This document shows positions 1-8,353 of a stretch of DNA of 64,000 nt, one piece after another. Below the pieces are notes generated by a model. That model saw only the letters and a list, made by a program, of their open reading frames with translations. It ran no database searches and had not been told where the DNA came from. How positions within the stretch are numbered: position 1 is the first letter of the stretch; each line of letters begins with the position of its first letter. The stretch lies in contig CAJULU010000008.1 of assembly GCA_910587575.1 (NCBI GenBank), positions 19,884 to 83,883 of the forward strand. Reading direction: 5' to 3'. The position numbers were made by a program, and so were the translations under genes. This DNA comes from an uncultured Dorea sp. GTDB lineage: Bacteria > Bacillota > Clostridia > Lachnospirales > Lachnospiraceae.

Positions 1-1
1 G

Positions 2-889
2 GAGATCACGAATCTTACGGCGTTTGAGGTTACGGAAATGGGGCCGCTTTGTATGAAAATTCATATGGAGTGGGATTTTGCACCCCGCCCTGTCTCCTGT
101 CAGACGGATTCTGCCGGAAAGCAGGACGGGTCATCAGACCGGGGATGGTCCTGTATCAGACAGGATATGATTCTTTACAGTAATCACAGGCGGATTGATT
201 TTAAGACAGAAGTAGATTTCCATGAACAGCACCAGCTTCTGAAAGCTGCATTTCCGGTAGAGATCCGTTCTACCTATGGTACCTATGATGTGCAGTATGG
301 AAATGTGCGGCGGCCGAATCACTGGAACACAAGCTGGGATCAGGCAAAATTCGAGACAGTGGCCCACAGGTGGGCGGATCTGTCGGAACGCAATTATGGA
401 GTAAGTATCTTAAATGACTGCAAATACGGACATGATATCAAGGATCACGTGATGCGGATTTCCCTGTTAAGGGCCGGAACCCATCCGGATCATCTGCAGG
501 ACCAGGGAAAGCACACCTTTACCTATGCGCTGCTTCCCCACAAAGGAGATTTTGTGGAAGGTGATGTTGTGAAGGAGGCATTTGCGCTGAATAATCCAAT
601 GGTGATCAGAAAGGGAGGAAGCAGCCTGCCCTATGAAAGCTTCCTGTCCTTCGATTGCGGACAGGTGGAACTGGATGCAGTAAAGAAGTCGGAAGACGGG
701 CGGTATGTTGTGATCCGTTTCCATGAATTTGCCGGGGCAAGGCAGAAGGTGACGTTGAAGCCGGGATTTGCGTATCGGACATGGGCAGAATGCGATCTGC
801 GGGAACGTCCGCTGACGGCATTTACCCAGGAGAAAATCAGTCTGAATCTGCATGCCTATGAGATTAAGACGATACTGATCCAGGTGTAA
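2..889 (+). CDS. GH38 alpha-mannosidase, C-terminal part (5' end outside window)
   Basis: The reading frame is open from the left edge of the window, so only the last ~295 residues are present. The segment NHWNTSWDQAKFETVAHRW followed by ADLSERNYGVSILNDCKYG is the conserved C-terminal beta-domain signature of GH38 alpha-mannosidases. The catalytic N-terminal barrel lies upstream and cannot be judged. The family hydrolyses terminal alpha-mannosides, and no secretion signal can be assessed. It is the first visible gene of a same-strand run that includes a D-lyxose isomerase and a GH2 beta-mannosidase, which fits cytoplasmic breakdown of mannose-containing glycans. An internal ATG at 38 is not the real start. 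Confidence 0.9.
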   Translation, partial: EITNLTAFEVTEMGPLCMKIHMEWDFAPRPVSCQTDSAGKQDGSSDRGWSCIRQDMILYSNHRRIDFKTEVDFHEQHQLLKAAFPVEIRSTYGTYDVQYGNVRRPNHWNTSWDQAKFETVAHRWADLSERNYGVSILNDCKYGHDIKDHVMRISLLRAGTHPDHLQDQGKHTFTYALLPHKGDFVEGDVVKEAFALNNPMVIRKGGSSLPYESFLSFDCGQVELDAVKKSEDGRYVVIRFHEFAGARQKVTLKPGFAYRTWAECDLRERPLTAFTQEKISLNLHAYEIKTILIQV

Positions 890-995
890 GCGCAGCAAAA
901 GAGTGATTGACGTCTGGAAGTCCAGGAAGTAGAATAGGGAGAGAGGGAAACCCTTTAACAAATACTAGAAAATAATGAGAATGGATGGAAAGATA

Positions 996-1733
996 ATGTC
1001 AAAGCTGGAAGTGTGTGTGGACTCTGCAGAGTCTGCAATGATAGCGCAGGAGGCAGGCGCAGACTGTCTTGAGGTGTGTGCGAATCTGATCATCGGCGGA
1101 ACTACGCCAGGGGTGAGTCAGTTCCGGCAGATCCGGGAAGCGTGCAGTATCGGGCTGAATGTGCTGGTTCGTCCGAGAGCCGGTGATTTTCTGTATACGG
1201 ATGCGGAATTCCGGATGATCAGAGAAGATATCCAGATGTTCCGGGAGCTGGGGGCAGACGGCATTGTAGCCGGCTGCCTCCGTGCAGACGGGAATCTGGA
1301 TATCTGCCGGATGAAGGAACTGCTGAGGTGTGCAGACGGGTTATCATTTACCCTTCACCGGGCGTTCGATGTGTGCCGGGATCCTTACCAGGCGCTTGAG
1401 GAGGCTGTTTCGTCAGGGGTGGATACCATTCTTACTTCGGGACAGGCGGCGGACTGTATGGCCGGGAAAGAGGTTTTGAAGAAGCTGATGATTCTGGCAG
1501 ACGGACGGATAGAGATTCTGGTTGGCGGCGGGGTAAATGCAGAGGTCATCCGGCAGATGAAAGAGGAGATCCATGCGGATAGTTTTCATATGTCTGGGAA
1601 ACGGAAGATGGACAGCGGGATGGTTTACCGGAAGGAAGGGGTCAGTATGGGGCCTGCGGGGGTTCATGAATATGAGATTTACCGTACTGACGGAGAAGAG
1701 ATCAGAAGGGCAGGCAGGATTCTGCGAAGATAA
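996..1733 (+). CDS. cutC: CutC family protein
   Basis: A protein of about 245 residues with the CutC TIM-barrel signatures: EVCVDSAESAMIAQEAGAD near the N-terminus, GGTTPG, VLVRPRAGDFLYT, and TLHRAFDVCRDP. CutC was named for copper homeostasis, but that role is weakly supported in Firmicutes and the biochemical function here is unknown. In-frame ATGs at 975 and 981 are also possible. I chose 996 because the protein then begins MSKLEVCVD as family members do and GGAAAG precedes it. Its position between an alpha-mannosidase and a sugar-epimerase-like gene suggests a part in the same mannoside operon. Confidence 0.88.
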   Translation: MSKLEVCVDSAESAMIAQEAGADCLEVCANLIIGGTTPGVSQFRQIREACSIGLNVLVRPRAGDFLYTDAEFRMIREDIQMFRELGADGIVAGCLRADGNLDICRMKELLRCADGLSFTLHRAFDVCRDPYQALEEAVSSGVDTILTSGQAADCMAGKEVLKKLMILADGRIEILVGGGVNAEVIRQMKEEIHADSFHMSGKRKMDSGMVYRKEGVSMGPAGVHEYEIYRTDGEEIRRAGRILRR

Positions 1734-1806
1734 GACGCTTATCATTTCACCAGGCAGAAGAGAGTCTGCGGGGATCAGGATTATCATGAGAAGGGAGGGA
1801 GTGCCT

Positions 1807-2868
1807 ATGGCAGATCAGAAAGAACTGCTTTGCAGGGTGGGAAGTATGCAGCAGCTTGCATATGTGCGCCCGGTTACTTACGAGGAAGGAAGAGCAAGGG
1901 GAATGCGGGCGTTTGAGGTGAAGAACGGGCCCTTGAAGTTCAGTGTGATGGCTGATAAATGCCTGGATCTTGCGGAGGTTTCCTTTTGCGGGCATAATAT
2001 CAGCTTCCTTGCCAAACCGGGGCTGATGGGGCGGAATCATTTTGACACGAATGGGGCGGAGGCGCAGCGCAGTATTATGGGCGGGATGTTGTTTACCTGC
2101 GGACTTGAGAATATCTGTGCGCCCTGTCAGGCTGAGGGCAAGGATTTCCCCATGCATGGGCGGATACGCACCACACCTTCGGAGCATACGGGCGCAGATG
2201 CCCGGTGGGTGGGGGACCGGTATATTCTGACGGTGCAGGGAACCATGAGGGAAGCAGAACTTTTCGGGGAGAATCTGGTGCTTCGCAGGCAGATTACTAC
2301 CTGTTATGGGGAGAACCGGATCTCTATTGAGGATGAGATTACCAACGAAGGGTTCCGCAGGGAGCCTATGATGCTGTTGTATCATATCAATGTGGGCTAT
2401 CCCCTGCTGTGTGAGGATTCAGAGATTCTGATTCCGTCAAAGAAGGCGGTTCCAAGAGATGAGGCGGCAAAAGCCGGTCTGACGCACTGGAACCAGATGG
2501 AGGCGCCAAAGGATGAGGAGCCGGAAGCAGTGTTCCTGCATGAGATGGCGGCGGACTGTGAAGGGAATACGTTTGCCTGTGTGCTGAACCGGAAGCTTGG
2601 AATCGGGCTTAAGGTGGAATACCAGGTGAGGGAACTGCCCTATTTTATGCAATGGAAGTCTGTCGCATCCGGTGATTATGTGATGGGTCTGGAACCGGCC
2701 AATTCCAGTGTTTACGGGAAACTGTATCATATAAAGGAGAACAGCCTGCATAAGATGGAACCGTTTGCCGTGGAGCGTAAGAAGATTGTACTTACGTTTC
2801 TCTCGGGTGGAGAGCTTGAGGCTGAGAGGAGCAGGCTAAAGGAGTTCCTGCACAGAACCACAACTTAA
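1807..2868 (+). CDS. DUF4432 family, aldose-1-epimerase-like protein
   Basis: A 353-residue protein starting at ATG 1807, preceded by the strong ribosome site AAGGGAGGGAG; an upstream in-frame ATG at 1786 lacks one. The sequence matches the DUF4432 galactose-mutarotase-like fold, with VMADKCLDLAEVSFCGHNIS near residue 50, a cysteine-containing loop around ICAPCQAEG, and MLLYHINVGYPLL. Such proteins are thought to bind or epimerise sugars, but the substrate is unproven. It lies in the mannosidase operon directly before D-lyxose isomerase, so a sugar-handling role there is the simplest reading. Function is inferred from the family and context only. Confidence 0.82.
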   Translation: MADQKELLCRVGSMQQLAYVRPVTYEEGRARGMRAFEVKNGPLKFSVMADKCLDLAEVSFCGHNISFLAKPGLMGRNHFDTNGAEAQRSIMGGMLFTCGLENICAPCQAEGKDFPMHGRIRTTPSEHTGADARWVGDRYILTVQGTMREAELFGENLVLRRQITTCYGENRISIEDEITNEGFRREPMMLLYHINVGYPLLCEDSEILIPSKKAVPRDEAAKAGLTHWNQMEAPKDEEPEAVFLHEMAADCEGNTFACVLNRKLGIGLKVEYQVRELPYFMQWKSVASGDYVMGLEPANSSVYGKLYHIKENSLHKMEPFAVERKKIVLTFLSGGELEAERSRLKEFLHRTTT

Positions 2869-2960
2869 TGGAACGCAGGTCTGTCCGCCCGGAGGGCATG
2901 CATGACGGTGTGCCTTTGGGGATAGAACCTGGAATGGATGAATAAGGAAGGAGATAAATA

Positions 2961-3638
2961 ATGAAACGTTCAAAAATAAACGCAGAGATCAGACATATGG
3001 AGGAGATGATACAGGCTCATGGATTCGAGATTCCCCCCTTCTGTAAGTGGTCTGCTGAAGAATGGAAGACAAAGGGAGCGGAATATGATGAGATCCGGGA
3101 CAATATGCTGGGATGGGATATTACGGATTACGGCCTGGGGAAATTCGACCAGGTGGGATTTTCTCTGATCACAATCCGCAATGGGAATCTGAAAATGGAT
3201 CGATACACCAAGACGTATGCGGAGAAGCTTCTGCTTGTGAAAGAAGGTCAGATGGCGCCGATGCATTTCCACTGGAAGAAGATGGAGGATATCATTAACA
3301 GAGGCGGCGGTAATGTGCTGATTACGGTGTACAATTCCACAAAGGACGGAGAGTTTGCGGACACAGATGTTACCGTGAACTGTGACGGGCGGGAATTTAC
3401 GGTGCCGGCAGGTACAAAGGTGAGGCTGACGCCGGGCGAAAGTATTACGATTTACCCCTATATGTACCATGATTTCCATGTGGAAGAGGGGAGCGGAGAC
3501 GTGCTTCTGGGGGAAGTGTCCATGTGCAATGACGATGAACATGATAACCGGTTCTATGAGCCGATCGGCCGTTTCCCCGAGATTGAGGAGGACGAAGAAC
3601 CGTACCGTTTATTATGTAATGAATATCCGAAGGCATAG
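2961..3638 (+). CDS. D-lyxose ketol-isomerase
   Basis: A 225-residue cupin isomerase. The motif MHFHWKKMEDIINRGGG (H102, H104 and E109 by my count) and a later YMYHDFHVEEG supply the expected metal ligands. Overall length and sequence fit the D-lyxose isomerase family (EC 5.3.1.15), members of which also interconvert mannose and fructose. A strong AAGGAGATAAATA site precedes ATG 2961. Between the mannosidases it probably turns released mannose into fructose for glycolysis; that substrate choice is inference. It is 30 bases upstream of the beta-mannosidase gene and likely co-transcribed. Confidence 0.88.
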   Translation: MKRSKINAEIRHMEEMIQAHGFEIPPFCKWSAEEWKTKGAEYDEIRDNMLGWDITDYGLGKFDQVGFSLITIRNGNLKMDRYTKTYAEKLLLVKEGQMAPMHFHWKKMEDIINRGGGNVLITVYNSTKDGEFADTDVTVNCDGREFTVPAGTKVRLTPGESITIYPYMYHDFHVEEGSGDVLLGEVSMCNDDEHDNRFYEPIGRFPEIEEDEEPYRLLCNEYPKA

Positions 3639-3668
3639 CTGCAGACACTCGGTAAGGCAGGAGAGAAT

Positions 3669-6179
3669 ATGATAAAACAGAATTTGAACAAGGGATGGCA
3701 TATGCGCCGGCAGAAAGAGGCGGCGCAGCCTGCCGTTGTGCCGGGAACGGTGTATACAGATCTGCTGCGAAACGGCAGCATGGAAGATCCTTTCTGGAAG
3801 GACAATGAGATTCGCACCCTTCCTCTGATGGAATCTGATTATGAATACGAGGTAACCTTTACCCCAGGGGCAGAACTGCTTAAGCAGGATCAGATTCTGC
3901 TCCATTTTGACGGAGTGGATACAATCGCCGATATTTATCTGAACCAGGAACAGATAGGCAGCGCCTGTAATATGCACCGGATCTGGGAATTTGATGTAAC
4001 GGGCGTACTCCGGGAAAGAGAAAACGTGCTGCGGGTCGTGCTGCACTCGCCCTTGCGGTACATCAGAGAAGCGTATGCCAGGTGCCGGACGCAAGGGTCT
4101 GAGGACGCTATGGACGGGTTTGTACATATACGGAAAGCGCACTGTATGTTCGGATGGGACTGGGGAGCGCATCTGCCGGATGCGGGGATTTTCCGCCCGG
4201 TATCACTGATTGGAGTGAAGCGGGCAAGACTGGAAAGTGTGTATATCATCCAGGAACATACGGATGACAATGTGGTGCTGCATTTCCAGGTAGAGAGTTC
4301 CGAGGATATTGACGGGGCGGGCGGACTTCGTCCGTTAAGGTATACCCAAGGGCATACCGTGATGCATGCCCCAGACGGGGCGGGCGGACTCCGTCCGTTA
4401 AGGTATACGGTAGAGATCAGGGAACCGGACGGAACTATCCGGGAATATCAGAATTCCCCCAGGGAAATCTTAATCGGACACCCGCAGCTATGGTGGCCCA
4501 ACGGATACGGAGACCAGCCTCTTTACACGGTAAAAGTCACCCTTTACGCAGACGGGGAGCCTCTGGATGTCTGGGAGCGCAGAATCGGGCTTCGGACCAT
4601 GACCATGCGGATCGAGAAGGATCAGTGGGGAGAAAGTTTTGCCCATGAGGTAAACGGAGTCGCCGTCTTTGCCATGGGAGCAGATTACATTCCGGAGGAT
4701 CACCTGCTGGGAAGGATTACGCCGGAAACCACCCGGAAACTGCTTGAACAGTGTGTAGCGGCGAATCATAATACCATCCGTGTGTGGGGCGGGGGCTATT
4801 ATCCGGAAGACTGGTTCTACGATCTCTGTGATGAACTGGGGCTGATTGTCTGGCAGGATTTCATGTTTGCCTGTGCCGTGTACGAACTGACGCCGGAATT
4901 TAAAGCCAATATCCGCCAGGAATTCATCGACAACGTCAGACGCCTCCGCCATCATGCCTCCTTAGGCTTGTGGTGCGGCAATAACGAGATGGAGATGTTT
5001 GTGGATCAAGGAGTCTGGGTAACGAAGAAAACGGAAGTGCGGGACTATGTCATCATGTATGAGCAGTTAATCCCGGAGGTGCTGGCCGAGTATGATCCCC
5101 AGACCTTCTACTGGCCTGCTAGCCCCTCTTCGGGCGGGGCTTTTGATGAGCCCAACAGCCCGGACCGGGGAGACGTACATTACTGGGAGGTGTGGCATGG
5201 GAACCGGCCGTTTTCGGATTACCGCAGGTATTTTTTCCGTTATGCGTCTGAATTCGGATTCCAGTCTCTTCCCAGCAGGAAGACCATTGAAACGTTCACA
5301 GACGATCCCAGGGATCTGAACATTTTTTCCTATGTGATGGAAAAACATCAGAGAAATAACGGCGCAAATGGAAAGATTATGAAGTATCTGCAGCAGACAT
5401 ACCTGTATCCGACGGATTTTGATACTTTAATCTATGCTTCCCAGCTGCTGCAGGCGGATGCAATCCGGTACGGAGTCGAGCATTTCCGGAGAAACCGGGG
5501 ACGCTGCATGGGCGCTATTGTGTGGCAGCTCAATGACTGCTGGCCGGTAATCTCCTGGTCGTCCATTGATTATTGCGGAAGATGGAAGGCATTGCATTAT
5601 GCGGAAAAGAGGTTCTTTGCACCGCTTCTGCTTTCCTGCCAGGAAGAAAGTATGATGACCCAGGAGGCTGACATGAACCGGGAGCATTTTGATTTTGAGA
5701 AGTCTGTCCGGCTGAATGTGGCAAATGAGACCATGGAAGAACAACTGGTGCAGGTTTCCTGGTGGGTGCGCAATGCAAAGGCAGAAGTCCTGCGTGACGG
5801 CGGCGTCTGGGAGGGGAAGGTTCCGGCTCTGTCCAGTGTATGGCTTGACAAGGTGCTGCTGCCGGAGATTGATATTTTTTCGGAATATGTAAGTTATGAG
5901 ATGCGAAAGGATGGGCAGCTGATTTCGGACGGGACAGTGATCTTCTCTTATCCGAAATATTTCCGGTATGAAGACCCGAAGCTTTGCTGCAGAGTGGAAG
6001 GCGATGAGATTGTGGTCAGGGCACAGGCCTATGCCAGGAGTGTGGAAATATTGAATGAAAATGAAGATCTCATTCTTTCAGACAATTATTTTGACTTGAA
6101 CGGAGATGAAAAACGGGTGAAGATTCTTTCCGGCAAGGCGGATAAGATCCGGGTCAGAAGCGTGTTTGACATCCGGTAG
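3669..6179 (+). CDS. GH2 beta-mannosidase with an in-frame repeat insertion
   Basis: An 836-residue GH2 enzyme of the beta-mannosidase type. It has an N-terminal jelly-roll, the family motifs AHCMFGWDWGAHLPDAGIF and TIRVWGGGYYPEDWFYDLCD, the acid/base glutamate in WCGNNE (about E440) and the nucleophile in ASEFGFQS (about E528). There is no signal peptide, so it should act in the cytoplasm on beta-mannosides. Residues 215-247 hold two copies of DGAGGLRPLRYT joined by QGHTVMHAP. They are encoded by a DNA repeat that recurs at 20.9 kb and lie between the second and third domains. Both catalytic residues are intact, so activity may survive the insertion. It is the last gene of the mannoside operon and is followed by a hairpin. 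Confidence 0.92.
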   Translation: MIKQNLNKGWHMRRQKEAAQPAVVPGTVYTDLLRNGSMEDPFWKDNEIRTLPLMESDYEYEVTFTPGAELLKQDQILLHFDGVDTIADIYLNQEQIGSACNMHRIWEFDVTGVLRERENVLRVVLHSPLRYIREAYARCRTQGSEDAMDGFVHIRKAHCMFGWDWGAHLPDAGIFRPVSLIGVKRARLESVYIIQEHTDDNVVLHFQVESSEDIDGAGGLRPLRYTQGHTVMHAPDGAGGLRPLRYTVEIREPDGTIREYQNSPREILIGHPQLWWPNGYGDQPLYTVKVTLYADGEPLDVWERRIGLRTMTMRIEKDQWGESFAHEVNGVAVFAMGADYIPEDHLLGRITPETTRKLLEQCVAANHNTIRVWGGGYYPEDWFYDLCDELGLIVWQDFMFACAVYELTPEFKANIRQEFIDNVRRLRHHASLGLWCGNNEMEMFVDQGVWVTKKTEVRDYVIMYEQLIPEVLAEYDPQTFYWPASPSSGGAFDEPNSPDRGDVHYWEVWHGNRPFSDYRRYFFRYASEFGFQSLPSRKTIETFTDDPRDLNIFSYVMEKHQRNNGANGKIMKYLQQTYLYPTDFDTLIYASQLLQADAIRYGVEHFRRNRGRCMGAIVWQLNDCWPVISWSSIDYCGRWKALHYAEKRFFAPLLLSCQEESMMTQEADMNREHFDFEKSVRLNVANETMEEQLVQVSWWVRNAKAEVLRDGGVWEGKVPALSSVWLDKVLLPEIDIFSEYVSYEMRKDGQLISDGTVIFSYPKYFRYEDPKLCCRVEGDEIVVRAQAYARSVEILNENEDLILSDNYFDLNGDEKRVKILSGKADKIRVRSVFDIR
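4311..4407 (+). repeat. 63-bp-period interspersed repeat inside the beta-mannosidase gene
   Basis: Two 34-base units (4311-4344 and 4374-4407) differing at one base flank a 29-base middle (4345-4373). The unit contains the small hairpin CGGACTTCGTCCG and ends CCGTTAAGGTATA; the middle contains GGGCAT/ATGCCC arms. The 63-base period equals 21 codons, so the reading frame is kept. The same middle plus one unit recurs at 20856-20918 between genes, which marks this as a dispersed element rather than an ordinary protein repeat. Confidence 0.85.
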
Positions 6180-6266
6180 GCAGAATCCGCATCGGGCAGA
6201 GGCTGCCGGCTGAAAGATCCGTATCGGGCAAAGGCACTGCCGGGACTCTGGTATCAGAAAAGATAG

Positions 6267-6306
6267 AGGATATGGGATATTGCCAAGGCGCAATTTCCCA
6301 TATCCT
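6267..6306 (+). terminator. Hairpin after the mannoside operon
   Basis: An 11-bp perfect stem, AGGATATGGGA paired with TCCCATATCCT, encloses an 18-base loop. It lies between the beta-mannosidase stop and the convergent DUF3788 gene. There is no clear T-run on the plus side, so its strength as an intrinsic terminator is uncertain; it could serve both strands. Confidence 0.55.
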
Positions 6307-6330
6307 GTAAGAAATAAGCGGCAGTTCCGG

Positions 6331-6750
6331 TTATGGATTCCTGCGGATTTTAATGAGCCGCAGCACGTCCTGGTACATGGAATCCCGGTCTTCAAGATCA
6401 ATCATCAGCCATTTCTGCCCGTTTCCCTCCTGGGTCTGTTCATAAATATCCTGCAATTCTGCGGTGCATTCCGGCAGGATTGCGTCTACAGATTCTTTTT
6501 CCTTTGTGCCGACCACGACCAGTACGGTAAAATAGGATTCGTGGGGATAAATGGTGCACAGGGACTTTCCCGATTTTTTAAACTTTATGTTCCAGCCCGG
6601 CGCCAGAGAGCAGGAACTGTATTCGATCTTTTCCTTGCAGCTATAGGTATTCTTAATGTCTGAACAAAATTGCTGAAATACAGGATTTTGCACATAGACG
6701 CTTATTTCATCTAAGGCAGGGCAGTAGCTGCGGTCTTGTAAATGAATCAT
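6331..6750 (-). CDS. DUF3788 family protein
   Basis: A 139-residue protein with the DUF3788 core APGWNIKFKKSGKSLCTIYP followed by ESYFTVLVVVGTKEKE. The family is small, cytoplasmic and of unknown function; some members resemble MmcQ/YjbR-like folds. It lies alone on the minus strand, between the end of the mannoside operon and the AraR-like regulator that reads the same way about 150 bases upstream. Whether it is read from its own promoter or by read-through from the regulator is not evident. Confidence 0.8.
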   Translation of the reverse strand: MIHLQDRSYCPALDEISVYVQNPVFQQFCSDIKNTYSCKEKIEYSSCSLAPGWNIKFKKSGKSLCTIYPHESYFTVLVVVGTKEKESVDAILPECTAELQDIYEQTQEGNGQKWLMIDLEDRDSMYQDVLRLIKIRRNP

Positions 6751-6901
6751 GATATCTTACCCTTTTAAGAATATGCTGTTTTTATAAATCTAAGTCAGTC
6801 GTTACAATTCCGAATGATTCGAGTTTTGCTTTTAATATCTTTAATGGCATATGCTCACCACCTTCTGGAAATGTAGTTACCGTTGATTGATATCTAGTGT
6901 T

Positions 6902-8029
6902 CTAGTCTCTTTTGAACGGAGATCTGACTGCAGCCACGGAATCTCTGACGATGATTTCAGAGCCAAGTTCGGTTGACAGCGGAACCTCCTTCCCGTTGAT
7001 CATGTCCAACATCTGTAAGGCGGCAATCCTGGCCATACTCTGGACCGGATTGGCGGCAGAGGTCAGAGGAACCTCACACCGGCTTGCCAGTTCAGAATTA
7101 TCTATGCTGATGATGGAAAATTCATCCGGAACGCGGATGCCATTTGCCTTACAGGCGGAAAGCAGCTTATTGGCTATCTCGTCATTATAGCATACACATG
7201 CCGTACAGTTCTCAAATCTTCTTGAGAACCAGTTTTGCGCCGTCTGGTCAATATGGGCCATCATCTCTGAATCTGCCCATACAATCCGTTTGTCGTAGAT
7301 CCTGACATTTGCTTCAATCAAAGCTTCCAGATATCCTGCATAGCGCTGATGTCCCTGGCCGTCGTCACTTTTGAAGACTGCCGCAATATTGCGATGCCCG
7401 CATTGCAGCAGATAATCGGTTACCAGTTTTCCGGCCATCTTGTCGTCCAGACTGACGTGAGGGGCATTTAGCTGCGGATAATAACTGTTGATAAAAAGCA
7501 CCGGGATTCCCTGAGCCATAAGTTCCCGGTACAGACTCAGATTAGGATTAGGGAGCGCACTTCTGGTAGTCTCTGCAATCAGACCGTCTACGGCGCTTTT
7601 GTTCAGGATGTTTTTTAGAATCAGCCGTTCCTTCTCCACAGAATTATTGGTAAATGAGATCTGAAGGCTGTATTCTGCTTCCGTAAACTGAGTCTCCAAT
7701 TCTCTGATAATGGAGGAAAAGATGTACTCCTGTACAAAAGTTGTCATTACGGCAATCTGCATGGTCTTTTCTTTTGGAGGAAGCGTGCGGCCAAAGTCAC
7801 TGATATAAGTTCCGCTTCCGCGGTATCTCTTTACAATCCCTTCTTCTTCGAGGACGGCAATCGCATGCCGTACCGTCTGCCGGCTTACCTGGAACTGGCT
7901 GCATAGCTGATATTCCGATTCAATCTTATCGCCGGCCTTTAGTTCGCCCTTCTCCAGCCGATCCTTGATCCATATACATATTTCTTGATATTTCGCAACT
8001 GTATCCCCCACTTGTACATCTCCATTCAT
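6902..8029 (-). CDS. GntR-HTH / LacI-type sugar-binding transcriptional regulator (AraR-like)
   Basis: A 375-residue regulator. Residues ~8-75 form a GntR winged helix (LKAGDKIESEYQLCSQFQVS, RQTVRHAIAVLEEEGIVKRY, RGSGTYI). The rest is a periplasmic-binding-protein-like effector domain of the LacI/GalR type. This chimeric layout is that of AraR, the arabinose repressor of Bacillus. It is divergent from a ChvE/MmsAB monosaccharide transporter, and TTGTAC half-sites lie between them, so it probably represses that transporter and itself. The ATG at 8029 has no good ribosome site; a GTG 18 bases further in has a GGAG before it and may be the real start. The effector sugar is not known. Confidence 0.88.
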   Translation of the reverse strand: MNGDVQVGDTVAKYQEICIWIKDRLEKGELKAGDKIESEYQLCSQFQVSRQTVRHAIAVLEEEGIVKRYRGSGTYISDFGRTLPPKEKTMQIAVMTTFVQEYIFSSIIRELETQFTEAEYSLQISFTNNSVEKERLILKNILNKSAVDGLIAETTRSALPNPNLSLYRELMAQGIPVLFINSYYPQLNAPHVSLDDKMAGKLVTDYLLQCGHRNIAAVFKSDDGQGHQRYAGYLEALIEANVRIYDKRIVWADSEMMAHIDQTAQNWFSRRFENCTACVCYNDEIANKLLSACKANGIRVPDEFSIISIDNSELASRCEVPLTSAANPVQSMARIAALQMLDMINGKEVPLSTELGSEIIVRDSVAAVRSPFKRD

Positions 8030-8075
8030 AACAAATCATAACAATTTCAGCAGAACTGACTAGAAACTAAATCTT

Positions 8076-8104
8076 ACTATACAATACAACTTTCTTTTTG
8101 ACAA
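8076..8104 (-). promoter_or_regulatory. Promoter of the AraR-like regulator
   Basis: On the minus strand TTGTCA (8104-8099), a 17-base spacer and TATAGT (8081-8076) form a good sigma-A promoter about 50 bases upstream of the regulator start. The spacer contains GTTGTATTG, close to the TTGTAC half-sites seen on the transporter side, which would allow autoregulation. Confidence 0.7.
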
Positions 8105-8196
8105 TTCGTAAAATGTAACAAAAAAATAGCAGGAAGTTTGTTCAGATAGACAATTCCTATTTCTCTGCCAGCAGATTGAACGAATAAGATATATAT

Positions 8197-8250
8197 GTAC
8201 AACTATTGAGTATAGAAAGCATATATTTAATTTTGCACAAAAAGTTGTAC
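8197..8250. promoter_or_regulatory. Paired operator half-sites (AraR-like)
   Basis: GTACAACT at 8197-8204 and AGTTGTAC at 8243-8250 are perfect reverse complements separated by 38 bases, upstream of the transporter promoter. AraR of Bacillus is known to bind pairs of TTGTACGTACAA-like sites about four helical turns apart. That these sites bind the adjacent regulator is inference. Confidence 0.5.
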
Positions 8251-8273
8251 TTATATTTGTTACTTATTATGGC

Positions 8274-8304
8274 TTGAAATGTAATGATATGTACGGTACA
8301 ATAT
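8274..8304 (+). promoter_or_regulatory. Promoter and overlapping operator of the monosaccharide transporter
   Basis: TTGAAA (8274-8279), a 17-base spacer and TACAAT (8297-8302) form a promoter for the transporter operon. The palindrome TGTACGGTACA (8290-8300), inside ATATGTACGGTACAATAT, lies over the spacer end and -10 box and closely resembles the AraR operator core. A small GGTGC/GCACC hairpin (8319-8334) follows in the leader just before the AAAGGAGG ribosome site. The whole 8030-8353 gap is accounted for by these control elements. Confidence 0.72.
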
Positions 8305-8353
8305 AACCATAAAATGCAGGTGCAAAAAAGCACCGGAAAAAGGAGGTAAAAGG

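Noticed and set aside
6180..6266. Near-repeated GCATCGGGCA/GTATCGGGCA words after the beta-mannosidase gene
   Set aside because: The similarity is short and imperfect and does not form a convincing repeat or operator.
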